Positions 1 to 7,018 of a stretch of 19,923 bases of DNA are shown piece after piece. Under the pieces are notes generated by a model. That model worked only from the letters and a program-made list of their open reading frames with translations. It was not told the DNA's origin and made no database searches. The DNA lies in the NCBI RefSeq assembly GCF_051846935.1, contig NZ_JBPYCS010000037.1, positions 1 to 19,923 on the forward strand. The letters run 5' to 3'. The position numbers and the translations under genes were made by a program. How positions within the stretch are numbered: position 1 is the first letter of the stretch; every line of letters starts with the position of its first letter. The stretch comes from JBPYCR01 sp051846935. GTDB lineage: Bacteria > Bacillota > Bacilli > Bacillales > Amphibacillaceae.

Positions 1-91
1 CAATTAAGGACATCTCTGACTTCATTATAATAGCAGAAATCAACAAAACGTTCAAGAACTCCTTCCTTTTTTTATCTGTTTTTTCTTATCA

Positions 92-107
92 TATAATGTA
101 GTATAAT
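92..107 (+). promoter_or_regulatory. Candidate sigma-A promoter with tandem -10 boxes for the two left-end genes
   Basis: Two perfect TATAAT hexamers lie 10 bp apart (92-97 and 102-107) just ahead of the first plus-strand gene, whose GGAGG ribosome site is at 119-123. The upstream DNA is a T-rich tract with no good TTGACA, so the -35 is weak or absent. The -10 identity is seen in the sequence; promoter function is inferred. Confidence 0.5.
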
Positions 108-132
108 GTAGAAGAAATGGAGGAAAAGAAAA

Positions 133-477
133 ATGATCTTTGTATTAATTACATTAATTGCTGTAGCAATCGTTTTATTCGCTTATTCTTTTTTTATGTC
201 CGATAAGTTCGATCAACTCGAAACTCAATTGGAGCAGTTTTCAATATCTACAATGCAAGATACATACCAAATGAAGAAAAAAATTAAAATTCTAGAAGAA
301 GAGTTATTAACGGAAAGCGTTTCTGCTAATTCTATTTCCCCAGCTACTGAAAACAAACCATTAATGATTCAAAAAGTGCACCATTTACATCAGCAAGGGT
401 ATTCTGTAGAGGACATTTCTCAACAAATAGAGCTAAGCAGTCATGATGTTCAAGCAATATTAAAAAATACTTTATAG
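133..477 (+). CDS. Small membrane-anchored coiled-coil protein with C-terminal HTH-like segment
   Basis: This 114-residue protein has an N-terminal membrane segment (about residues 2-22), then a charged helical, coiled-coil-like stretch (about 28-65). It ends in a helix-turn-helix-like motif (about 84-112, QGYSVEDISQQIELSSHDVQ). The layout resembles SwrB/YlxL-type proteins: one membrane anchor, a coiled coil and a small HTH-like tail facing the cytoplasm. That is an architectural comparison, not an identification. The start is supported by GGAGG at 119-123, nine bases upstream. It lies 17 bp ahead of the next gene, so the two are probably co-transcribed. By position it could match yqzD of B. 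subtilis, which I recall beside yqzC downstream of pst; not verified. Function unknown. Confidence 0.8.
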   Translation: MIFVLITLIAVAIVLFAYSFFMSDKFDQLETQLEQFSISTMQDTYQMKKKIKILEEELLTESVSANSISPATENKPLMIQKVHHLHQQGYSVEDISQQIELSSHDVQAILKNTL

Positions 478-494
478 TTTATGGGGAGAGAAAT

Positions 495-983
495 ATGAAG
501 CAAGCAATTCGGGCCTTTTCTATCGGTTTATTCACTGCAAGTACTATTTTATTACTATTTTACTTTTTTCAAGAAAGTAATAAAGCGGAACGTACGTATT
601 CGTTAGAGGAATTAACGGATATGGTTGAAGATACAGGAAATCGAATAGTTACAGAAGAAGAATACATAACATTATCCTTGTTAAAAGACGAAGAAAAAAA
701 TACAGAACCATCCGAAGATCTCGTAGACACATCGGAGAATTCAGAAGCGCAACAAACTCAGCCTGAAGTTAAAGCACCTCTTACGTATACGCTTAAAATC
801 GAACCAAATATGATGCCAACAACAGTTAGTAAATTACTGGAGAGCAATAAGATAGTTGAGGATGCCTCCAAGCTAGATAACTATTTGGAAGAGCATGATA
901 TAAGTACACTCATACAAATAGGTGAACATCAACTAACGAGTGATATGAGCATTGCGGAAATTGCAACCATGATTACTAAGTAA
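495..983 (+). CDS. Membrane-anchored protein with MltG/YceG N-terminal-like domain, no catalytic domain
   Basis: This 162-residue protein has an N-terminal membrane segment (about 7-26), a long acidic linker rich in Glu, Asp and Ser (about 30-90), and a C-terminal globular domain (about 94-162). The C-terminal domain resembles the LysM-like N-terminal subdomain of endolytic transglycosylase MltG (YceG). The closing IQIGEHQLTSDMSIAEIATM parallels the family's 'aGtyeLspgMsyeeIl' pattern. MltG proteins run to roughly 340 residues or more; the catalytic part is absent, so this should not be a transglycosylase. It may bind or regulate peptidoglycan enzymes at the membrane, which is inference. A GGGGAG ribosome site lies just upstream and the gene ends before a strong two-way terminator. 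The position corresponds to yqzC of B. subtilis (from memory). Confidence 0.8.
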   Translation: MKQAIRAFSIGLFTASTILLLFYFFQESNKAERTYSLEELTDMVEDTGNRIVTEEEYITLSLLKDEEKNTEPSEDLVDTSENSEAQQTQPEVKAPLTYTLKIEPNMMPTTVSKLLESNKIVEDASKLDNYLEEHDISTLIQIGEHQLTSDMSIAEIATMITK

Positions 984-994
984 AAATAGAAGAA

Positions 995-1026
995 GGACGT
1001 GCGAATCTAAAATTTTTCGCACGTCC
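995..1026. terminator. Bidirectional intrinsic terminator between the left gene pair and phoU
   Basis: A perfect 11-bp inverted repeat (995-1005 with 1016-1026) encloses a 10-nt loop. It sits between two convergent genes whose stop codons are close on each side. The minus-strand side continues into a T-rich run, so it should stop phoU transcripts well; the plus-strand tail is less T-rich. Confidence 0.8.
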
Positions 1027-1043
1027 AATTTGTGCTCTTTATA

Positions 1044-1700
1044 TTAGTTCAACTGATACGCCTCACCTTTTACTAAAAACACAATGCTTTCTCCAATGTT
1101 TGTAATATGATCGGCAAACCGCTCAATATATCTAGCATTAAATGTCATTTGTAAAATATATTGATTTTTATCCATATTTACAGCTCGTTCCTTCAGCATT
1201 TCTTTAATTAGTTTACCGTATGCTTGATCAATCTCATCATCCATAATAGCCAAGCTTTTAAGTATTGCAATATCTTCTTCTCTAAATGCTTCCACAACAA
1301 CCTTCAGCATATTTAGAGCAACATCGCGCATTTCTTTTATTGCATAATGGATAATTAAATTATGATTGTCACCTAGGTGTACAGTTGATTTTGCAATGTT
1401 TTTAGCGTTATCGCCCATGCGTTCTAAATCGTTCGTAATTTTAATAGCACTAATAAGCATTCTTAAATCCGTAGCAACAGGCTGTTGTTTTGCTAACATT
1501 AATACTGCTTGGTTATTTATTTCATTTTCACATCGATCTATTTCTTTATCCTTTACGATGATACGCTTCGCCATTTGCACGTCTTGGTTATGTAAAGCAT
1601 CAATAGAAAGAATAAAGGCTTCCTCCGTCATCTCAGCTAGCGTAATAATTTTAGTTTTCAACAGTTGCAATTCACTATGAAAATTTCCTCTAATATTCAT
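1044..1700 (-). CDS. phoU: PhoU, phosphate signalling/uptake regulator
   Basis: PhoU is a cytoplasmic all-helical protein that tunes phosphate import and PhoR/PhoP signalling, classically with the PstSCAB transporter. At 218 residues this is full length. It shows the two tandem three-helix repeats with the family's metal-binding E-x-x-x-D motifs: ERMGDNAKNI near residues 91-100 and ERFADHITNIGES near 192-204. The start is well set by AAGGAGG four bases before the ATG. In many Bacillaceae phoU closes the pstSCAB operon; here no pst gene adjoins it, and the next gene upstream on the same strand is pbpA, separated by a terminator. It has its own promoter with three PhoP-box-like hexamers. A terminator follows the gene. 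Confidence 0.95.
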   Translation of the reverse strand: MNIRGNFHSELQLLKTKIITLAEMTEEAFILSIDALHNQDVQMAKRIIVKDKEIDRCENEINNQAVLMLAKQQPVATDLRMLISAIKITNDLERMGDNAKNIAKSTVHLGDNHNLIIHYAIKEMRDVALNMLKVVVEAFREEDIAILKSLAIMDDEIDQAYGKLIKEMLKERAVNMDKNQYILQMTFNARYIERFADHITNIGESIVFLVKGEAYQLN

Positions 1701-1749
1701 ACAACCTCCTTATGTACTCATGACATCTTCTTCTACAATACATCTTCTT

Positions 1750-1777
1750 TATATAGCACTTGTGAATTCAATGTAAA
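1750..1777 (-). promoter_or_regulatory. phoU promoter (sigma-A-like)
   Basis: On the minus strand a TTTACA -35 (1772-1777) is followed after 16 bp by a TATATA -10 (1750-1755), about 50 bp before the phoU start. The -35 is also one of three PhoP-box-like hexamers. Confidence 0.6.
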
Positions 1778-1788
1778 GAATTCGTAAA
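1761..1788 (-). promoter_or_regulatory. PhoP-box-like hexamer array upstream of phoU
   Basis: Read on the minus strand, TTTACG (1783-1788), TTTACA (1772-1777) and TTCACA (1761-1766) are each separated by exactly 5 bp, giving an 11-bp period. This matches the Bacillus PhoP direct-repeat pattern TT(A/T/C)A(C/T)A with about 5-bp spacers. The array overlaps the -35 region of the phoU promoter. Hexamers and spacing are seen; PhoP binding is inferred from the known consensus. Confidence 0.55.
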
Positions 1789-1833
1789 TTTTCTTCTTAA
1801 ACTACCGTAAATGGCATCTTTTATAAAACAAAA

Positions 1834-1874
1834 ATGGCCCAATATCATTTATGCTAAATAATGATTGGGACCAT
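1834..1874 (-). terminator. Intrinsic terminator downstream of pbpA
   Basis: An imperfect inverted repeat (ATGGCCCAAT... with ...ATTGGGACCAT) forms a long stem. On the minus strand it is followed by TTTTTGTTTTAT. It lies about 40 bp past the pbpA stop and isolates pbpA from phoU. Confidence 0.75.
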
Positions 1875-1911
1875 CTCTTTTTGAGCGGTACATATTATTT
1901 AATTTAGGAGC

Positions 1912-3978
1912 TTAATTATTTGTTGTTCTTTCCTTTTTCAGATCAAAATATGCATCCATTAAACGTGTGCCTATTTTATGGTTTGCAGGGTATTGTCCTT
2001 TTACTGCTCCTGTATGTGGTACCATAATTGCAAAGGCAATTTCAGGATTTTCCATCGGCGCATATCCAACAAGCGCTAGATTTTCAGTATCCGCCAATTT
2101 TTTTCTATCTTTATATATTGCGTTTTCGGCTGTACCAGTTTTCCCTACAGCGTTATAAGCTTTACCTGCCCAATACCTTGCACCCGTTCCCCCAGATTCT
2201 CGAAATACTTTGCGGAAGCCTTCTTGTACTCGCTTAATTTCACTATCTTCCATTTGTATACGGTTCAGTACTTGCGGATTAGTGCTTTTATATAATGGAC
2301 CGAGCTCGCCATCTTCAATTGCCGGCTCTCTAATTTCCTTTACAAAATACGGTTTAACACGATAGCCATCGTTCGCTATTGTCGATACATATTGAGCGAG
2401 CTGTAAGGTTGTAAACGTATCATACTGCCCAATCGCATAGTCCATTAATAAACCTGGCTTGTATAAAGTTCCGCGTACTCCGGTTGCCTCATAAGGAAAA
2501 TCTATACCTGTTTTAACACCGAGTCCAAATTGATGAAAATAACTTCTCATTTCAGCGAACGCATCACTGTTAAATGTCGGCCGCCCGTTGTCTGGGAATG
2601 GATTACGATATTCTCCTCCCATTCGTAGTGCGATATAGTACATATAAACGTTTGACGACAGTTTTAATGCACTTAAATCATTAACTGGTCCTAATCGTCG
2701 ATAGGATGCTTTTATAGGTGTTTCTGCTATTTTAATTGGTCGATCTGTAAAAGATTGATACGGTGAAATAACACCCGATTGGTATCCTGCTAAAACCGTA
2801 GCTCCTTTTATTGAAGAGCCTGGAAGGTGTGCATCATACAGTGCTTTAAAGGCGGCATCTTCAAATTTGTTTTTAGAACGATTATAATGCTGACCAGATA
2901 TTGCTAAAATCTCGCCTGTTTGGGGATTCATAGCGACTGCGATCGCATCTTCCAAATGCTGATTTTGATATGGGAACTTTTGAATAGTGTTTTTCAGTTC
3001 ATCGCGGACAATTTCATCCACGCGTTGTTGAAATTCCATATCAATGGTCAATATTAAATCTTTTCCTCTTTCTCCTGGAACAATTACTTCCGAATCAATC
3101 ACTTTGCCAGACTTTGTAGTTGTATATTGAATTTGTTCCTTTCTTCCTCGTAGAACATCTTCATATTGTTCTTCCAGTCCACTTATTCCTACACGGTCAT
3201 TTCGACTATAACCACGTGATAAATAGTATTGCTCCTTATCGGCAGGAATCCCTTGATCTTGGCTCGTAATTGAACCAATAAATGAGCTAATCGATTCTTC
3301 AAATGGATATTCACGCTCCCAGTCCGTAGTTGCATTAATACCTGGTAAAAGATCAAGATGTTCAGCTACTTGTGCATATTCTTCTGCTGTCACGTCCTTA
3401 TTTTTCACGACGTGTGGTGTTAATGAAAATGCTTTATCTAACTCTTTTTTAATAGCAATAACTTCAAGCTCTTCTTTGGAAAAGTCACGTACTTCATCTT
3501 CCGTAATTCTTTTTAAAGCTAGATCATATTGCTCCACATCATTTAATTTTTGTTTTTCTTCATCTGATAGCCGAGCAACCGCTTTTTCCTTATTTTTTAA
3601 ATACCAATACTCTTTTTTATTTCTTAACGTCACTCGATCTAATTCCTCATCGCTATCCATTGCAATAAAGCGTGCCAGGTCTTCTGCGAGCTCAAGCTTA
3701 TCCTCTGCTTGCACTCCTTTAGGTGGTGTATATGTTATCGAGTATAGTGGCATGTTGTCGACAACTACATTATGATAGCGATCAAGCATCTTCCCTCTCG
3801 GTACAGGTATTTTTGTTGTATCTTGAATTGTCCGATCAATTTCCTGCTGAAAAGCTTCCCCTTTTAGAATCTGCACAATTCCTAATTGCACGATTAACAC
3901 AGAAAACAGTAAAAATACAATGAAAAATAATATATTTAATCGAAAAGGGAGTTGTGCTTTTTTCTTTTTCATTCCCAT
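1912..3978 (-). CDS. pbpA: Class B penicillin-binding protein, transpeptidase (PbpA / PBP2A type)
   Basis: This is a membrane-bound D,D-transpeptidase that cross-links peptidoglycan during side-wall elongation. The 688-residue protein has one N-terminal membrane anchor (about 13-38), a PBP dimerisation/pedestal region (about 55-300) with an inserted charged helical part (about 90-190), and the transpeptidase domain (about 305-680). All active-site motifs are present: S388-x-x-K391 (PGSSIKG), S441-S-N443, and K613-T-G-T. Length and layout match PBP2A (YqgF) of B. subtilis. GGGAG lies close before the first ATG; an ATG two codons later is also possible. It lies 73 bp downstream of yqgE as in B. 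subtilis and has an extended -10 promoter of its own. In B. subtilis the pst operon follows next; here only phoU does. Confidence 0.95.
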   Translation of the reverse strand: MGMKKKKAQLPFRLNILFFIVFLLFSVLIVQLGIVQILKGEAFQQEIDRTIQDTTKIPVPRGKMLDRYHNVVVDNMPLYSITYTPPKGVQAEDKLELAEDLARFIAMDSDEELDRVTLRNKKEYWYLKNKEKAVARLSDEEKQKLNDVEQYDLALKRITEDEVRDFSKEELEVIAIKKELDKAFSLTPHVVKNKDVTAEEYAQVAEHLDLLPGINATTDWEREYPFEESISSFIGSITSQDQGIPADKEQYYLSRGYSRNDRVGISGLEEQYEDVLRGRKEQIQYTTTKSGKVIDSEVIVPGERGKDLILTIDMEFQQRVDEIVRDELKNTIQKFPYQNQHLEDAIAVAMNPQTGEILAISGQHYNRSKNKFEDAAFKALYDAHLPGSSIKGATVLAGYQSGVISPYQSFTDRPIKIAETPIKASYRRLGPVNDLSALKLSSNVYMYYIALRMGGEYRNPFPDNGRPTFNSDAFAEMRSYFHQFGLGVKTGIDFPYEATGVRGTLYKPGLLMDYAIGQYDTFTTLQLAQYVSTIANDGYRVKPYFVKEIREPAIEDGELGPLYKSTNPQVLNRIQMEDSEIKRVQEGFRKVFRESGGTGARYWAGKAYNAVGKTGTAENAIYKDRKKLADTENLALVGYAPMENPEIAFAIMVPHTGAVKGQYPANHKIGTRLMDAYFDLKKERTTNN

Positions 3979-4018
3979 ATCGCTCCCGCCTGCTCAATGA
4001 TCTTATTCTCGATCCTCT

Positions 4019-4047
4019 ATTATATCATTTTTCATCTCGCTTTTTAA
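4019..4047 (-). promoter_or_regulatory. Promoter for pbpA with extended -10
   Basis: The minus strand carries TGATATAAT, an extended -10 (TATAAT at 4019-4024), with a weak TTAAAA -35 at 4042-4047 and 17-bp spacing. It sits in the 73-bp gap after yqgE, about 40 bp before the pbpA start. Confidence 0.55.
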
Positions 4048-4051
4048 TGAT

Positions 4052-5323
4052 TTATCTATTTTTTTCATCGGACAGTTGTTCTTTTACAATGACTTCTTTA
4101 CTAGAAGGCTCTGTTAAGTAAATATCTTTCATAAAAAAGAAAATCATTAAATACCCTGCACCGAATGTTGCTAATAAAAACGGGATAACAGTTTGTGCAG
4201 GAAATATTGTTACGCCTATTAAAAAGATCACAATAGCAACCACTCTTCCAAGATTTACAAACAATTCACGTACGACAATATATTCAATTCTTAGCTCTTT
4301 TGCAAATCGGGCTTTGCCAATTACGTCATACGTCATCGAAATGTAAGGTACATTAATTATCGGGTAGGCAATTCCAATAATGATCGCATAGATCATTAAA
4401 TGCCAATAACTAATTTGAAATAATATGACGTAAATTGAGAAATAAAGCATTAGACCACCAACCAATATCGCTTGCTTTCGTTTTGTTGGCTTGATTACTT
4501 TAGTAGCCACAAAATAAAAAATAAAAGATAGGCCCGATAAAAATAAATTAAATGTTCCTAATGCTAATTCACTTTTCGTAGTTAAGAAAACCCATATCGT
4601 TATAACAAATAAAAATATGCCCTCTCTTATTCCTTGAAAAATGTGTGCATGCAATGTCTTTTTCCAGTTGTTATTTTCAAATCGTTCGTCTAATACTTGT
4701 TTGAATTTAAATTGACCTTCAGCTTTACGGCGCTCCAGAAAGAAACTACATACTACCGCCAAAATAAATAATAAAAAAGATATTGTAAATATTGTTTTAT
4801 ACCCTGTGTTCGCTGTCATGATCGATATAATAAATCCCGCCAGTATTGGACCGATCATCCCACCGAACGACTCCAGAACTCCTAAAAAACCATTGAAAAA
4901 ATCACGGGTATCTGGTTCTGTTATTTCGAAAGTTAATACATTAAAAGCTAACCAATAAAAACCATAGCCGATACCAAGCAAACTACCGAGTAAAAAATTA
5001 AAATAAGCTGCTTTTTCACCAATAATTAACACATTCAAAAAGAAAATCGATAAAAAAATGACTCCTAGTCGTAGAACGACAATTCGATCGATTTTCTTTG
5101 CTATTTTTCCTGCTACAATAAAAGTAGCAGGCTGAAAAATAAAGATAGCTAAATTATACATTGCAATCGTAATATAATCGCCTGATTGCTTCCATAAATA
5201 GACGTTTACAAATGTGTTTGATAAAAATATACCTAATGAATAAAGACCGCCAATAACGAGTAAGAGGAGTAAATCTCTTGTTATTTCGACCTTTTCAAAT
5301 AAAGCATGTAATATATTTTGCAT
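4052..5323 (-). CDS. yqgE: MFS-family transporter, YqgE type
   Basis: This 423-residue polytopic membrane protein has about 12 hydrophobic segments, a central charged cytoplasmic loop (about 195-220, LERRKAEGQFKFKQ), and an N-terminal half resembling major facilitator permeases. Its place between sodA and pbpA matches yqgE of B. subtilis, an MFS protein of unknown substrate. The start is supported by a GGGG-type ribosome site about 10 bases upstream. The substrate cannot be told from sequence. A large CACGTG-core hairpin lies about 140 bp upstream; it either ends an upstream transcript or sits in the yqgE leader. pbpA follows on the same strand and may be partly co-transcribed. Confidence 0.85.
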   Translation of the reverse strand: MQNILHALFEKVEITRDLLLLLVIGGLYSLGIFLSNTFVNVYLWKQSGDYITIAMYNLAIFIFQPATFIVAGKIAKKIDRIVVLRLGVIFLSIFFLNVLIIGEKAAYFNFLLGSLLGIGYGFYWLAFNVLTFEITEPDTRDFFNGFLGVLESFGGMIGPILAGFIISIMTANTGYKTIFTISFLLFILAVVCSFFLERRKAEGQFKFKQVLDERFENNNWKKTLHAHIFQGIREGIFLFVITIWVFLTTKSELALGTFNLFLSGLSFIFYFVATKVIKPTKRKQAILVGGLMLYFSIYVILFQISYWHLMIYAIIIGIAYPIINVPYISMTYDVIGKARFAKELRIEYIVVRELFVNLGRVVAIVIFLIGVTIFPAQTVIPFLLATFGAGYLMIFFFMKDIYLTEPSSKEVIVKEQLSDEKNR

Positions 5324-5464
5324 ATCTCAAAACCCCTTTATATAGTTCATAGTGTGAACAATTCGTTCTGAGATATGTAAAATTAAAAACGTAAAGAAAC
5401 CACGTAAATAAGGGTTGCTGATAGTGATGGAAAAAAATATGTGGAATGACAGCCTTTGAGTGGG

Positions 5465-5509
5465 AAAAATCACGTGAAGATTACAAAAGTAATTTCCACG
5501 TGACTTTTT
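5465..5509. terminator. Long hairpin with CACGTG core, possible two-way terminator
   Basis: The left arm (5465-5484, AAAAATCACGTGAAGATTAC) and the right arm (about 5489-5509) pair over about 19 bp with a one-base bulge and two mismatches, around a 4-nt AAAA loop. T-rich tails exist in both directions (CTTTTTATAATTG on plus, ATTTTTCCC on minus). Nothing is coded immediately upstream on either strand, so what it terminates is unclear. It could also be an attenuator-like element in the yqgE leader. Confidence 0.55.
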
Positions 5510-5563
5510 ATAATTGTTTTCGTTCATTAAAAGAACCGCATATAATAACCATGTTGGTCTTTA

Positions 5564-5648
5564 AGTAGCTGACTCTTCTAGATCTGAATTTGTCGCTCAG
5601 CTATGCACGCTAACGTAATGAGTAGCTGTACTTCTAGAACAATGAATT
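5564..5648. repeat. Imperfect direct repeat pair
   Basis: 5564-5590 (AGTAGCTGACTCTTCTAGAT...) and 5621-5648 (AGTAGCTGTACTTCTAGAAC...) are near-copies of about 27 bp, 57 bp apart, both ending in GAATT. The origin is unknown; they may be units of a dispersed intergenic repeat. Confidence 0.5.
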
Positions 5649-5889
5649 AAAATCTACTACAACTGTATCGGAGCAATTGAGATAGCACCTAAAACGATAT
5701 AAAGTTGTAAACAGCCAAAAATAGCATGTGTTTGATCTCACTTATTTCCTCTTAAGAAGTTTATGTTTTCCGTTTGGGTCGATGTCAACTTCTTTGAAGC
5801 ACTAGATTGAGTCAAATATTTGTGGGTGTTATTTTAAGAAGTTAAAAACCTCTCTTTGTATTCGTTAATTTTAGTATTGATTCCTACCG

Positions 5890-5973
5890 ACCGCAGTAGA
5901 TATACACTACGCTTTCCGTGGAGGCTGAAGCCGTGCCCGCGGAAAGCATCCACATGCAGTGAATATCAACGGT
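5890..5973. repeat. Long imperfect palindromic repeat element (Bacillaceae dispersed-repeat type)
   Basis: The core GCTTTCCG (5911-5918) pairs with CGGAAAGC (5940-5947), enclosing a small GGC-TGAA-GCC hairpin. Outer arms also pair: ACCG...GATATACACT (5890-5907) with AGTGAATATCAACGGT (5958-5973), with an insertion in the right arm. The minus-strand core, GCTTTCCGCGGGCACGGC followed by TTCAGCC, is a motif I recall as widespread in intergenic DNA of Bacillus-group genomes. It is more GC-rich than the surrounding DNA. The inverted structure is seen; family membership is from memory. No transposase is present. Confidence 0.65.
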
Positions 5974-6146
5974 GTTATTCATGTGTATATCGTTCGAAGT
6001 TAAATTGATCACATATTATCTAGTTAGATTCGTGCATCTGTTCCCCCACAATCATTTTACTCATAGGAAGCACTATCAGTTTGTAACAGGGTTCTTCATC
6101 GCTGTTAAGCTCTTCATTCCGTATCGATTCTAGAAAGCGTCAATAT

Positions 6147-6182
6147 AAAAAGCCACGAAAACGTAAACGTTTCGTGGCTTTT
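6147..6182 (-). terminator. sodA intrinsic terminator
   Basis: Arms AAAAGCCACGAAAACG and CGTTTCGTGGCTTTT pair almost perfectly just past the sodA stop. The minus-strand transcript ends in a U-rich run (CTTTTTATA). Confidence 0.85.
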
Positions 6183-6188
6183 CGCTTT

Positions 6189-6800
6189 TTATTTGTTGTT
6201 GCTGTAGTTCTTTTCAACTTCAGCCCAGTTTACTACATCCCAAAACGCTTTTGCATATTCTGGGCGTCTGTTTTGATACTTTAAATAGTATGCATGCTCC
6301 CAAACATCAAGTCCCAATAGAGGAGTTTTTCCTTCCATTAAAGGAGAGTCTTGGTTTGGTGTACTCATAATTTCAATTTCTCCATTATTTAAAGCAAGCC
6401 AAGCCCAACCAGACCCGAAACGACCAGCTGCTGCTGCTTCAAATTGTTCTTTAAATTTATCAAAGCTTCCAAATTTAGAATTAATTTTTTCAGCTAGTTC
6501 ACCGGATGGCTCTCCACCGCCATTTGGAGAAAGTGTTTTCCAAAACAGGCTGTGGTTTGCATGTCCGCCACCATTATTGCGAACTGCTGTACGAATGCTT
6601 TCTGGTACTGCATCTAAATCTGAAATTAAATCCTCCACTGATTTCTCTTGGAGATTACTATGGCCTTCTAGTGCATCATTTAGTTTTGTTACATACGTAT
6701 TATGATGCTTTGTGTGATGGATGTTCATCGTTTCTTTGTCTATAGTTGGTTCTAATGCCTCATATGCGTATGGTAGTTCAGGTAATTCAAATTTAGCCAT
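6189..6800 (-). CDS. sodA: Manganese superoxide dismutase
   Basis: This cytoplasmic enzyme converts superoxide to hydrogen peroxide and oxygen. At 203 residues it is normal for the family. The metal ligands are visible: H28 (MNIHHTKHH), H83 (NHSLFW), D165 and H169 (the DVWEHAYY signature). The Gln in TPNQDSPLMEG lies at the position usual for Mn-type rather than Fe-type enzymes, and RFGSGWAWL is also typical of Mn SOD. The start is set by GGGAG about 10 bases upstream. The gene is monocistronic, with its own terminator and a likely promoter in the gap before the tRNA cluster. The neighbours yqgE and pbpA match B. subtilis order, but tRNAs sit on the upstream side instead of yqgC. Confidence 0.97.
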   Translation of the reverse strand: MAKFELPELPYAYEALEPTIDKETMNIHHTKHHNTYVTKLNDALEGHSNLQEKSVEDLISDLDAVPESIRTAVRNNGGGHANHSLFWKTLSPNGGGEPSGELAEKINSKFGSFDKFKEQFEAAAAGRFGSGWAWLALNNGEIEIMSTPNQDSPLMEGKTPLLGLDVWEHAYYLKYQNRRPEYAKAFWDVVNWAEVEKNYSNNK

Positions 6801-6895
6801 TAATTATCGTCTCCCTTTAAATTACTTTTTATTTTGGAAGAATTGGTAAATCAACCCTTCATTTAAAGAGTATCAAAGCCCATTCATTCATGCAA

Positions 6896-6926
6896 ATTAT
6901 AAGCATATGAAAAGCATTGGGTTAAT
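6896..6926 (-). promoter_or_regulatory. Weak candidate promoter for sodA
   Basis: On the minus strand a TATAAT (CTTATAATTT) lies about 100 bp upstream of the sodA start, with TTAACC about 18 bp before it. That -35 falls inside the tRNA-array terminator hairpin. The match is modest and exact edges are uncertain; a TTGATA nearer the gene is an alternative -35. Confidence 0.3.
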
Positions 6927-6938
6927 CCCAATGCTTTT
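6910..6938 (-). terminator. Terminator of the tRNA array
   Basis: Perfect 12-bp arms (AAAAGCATTGGG and CCCAATGCTTTT) enclose a 5-nt loop, starting 8 bp beyond the 3' end of tRNA-Phe. The trailing T run is short (CTTTTCAT). Confidence 0.75.
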
Positions 6939-6945
6939 CATAAAG

Positions 6946-7018
6946 TGGCTCGAGACGGAATCGAACCGCCGACACAAGGATTTTCAGTCCTTTGCTCTAC
7001 CGACTGAGCTATCGAGCC
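6946..7018 (-). tRNA. tRNA-Phe (GAA)
   Basis: The acceptor stem GGCTCGA/TCGAGCC, discriminator A73, D arm, T arm (GGTTCGATTCC) and anticodon loop CTGAAAA with anticodon GAA are all present. The 3' CCA is not encoded. It is the last gene of the array, separated from tRNA-Ser by an unusual 144-bp gap. Confidence 0.95.

Larger units (their letters stand above)
5324..6188. other. 865-bp non-coding stretch between yqgE and sodA
   Basis: No open frame with a credible start and ribosome site is visible here. It holds a large hairpin (5465-5509), two imperfect direct-repeat copies (5564-5590 and 5621-5648), a long imperfect palindrome (5890-5973), a 39-codon open frame without a start on the minus strand (6020-6139), and the sodA terminator. 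In B. subtilis the two flanking genes are adjacent, so this DNA is either inserted or a decayed locus (inference). Confidence 0.6.

Noticed and set aside
1..60. TATAAT-like minus-strand motif suggesting a divergent gene beyond the left edge
   Set aside because: The best -35 (TTGAAC) is about 20 bp away, too far, and the gene would lie outside the window.
5327..5527. 66-codon minus-strand open frame upstream of yqgE
   Set aside because: No good ribosome site, no recognisable domain, and it runs through the large hairpin. Treated as non-coding.
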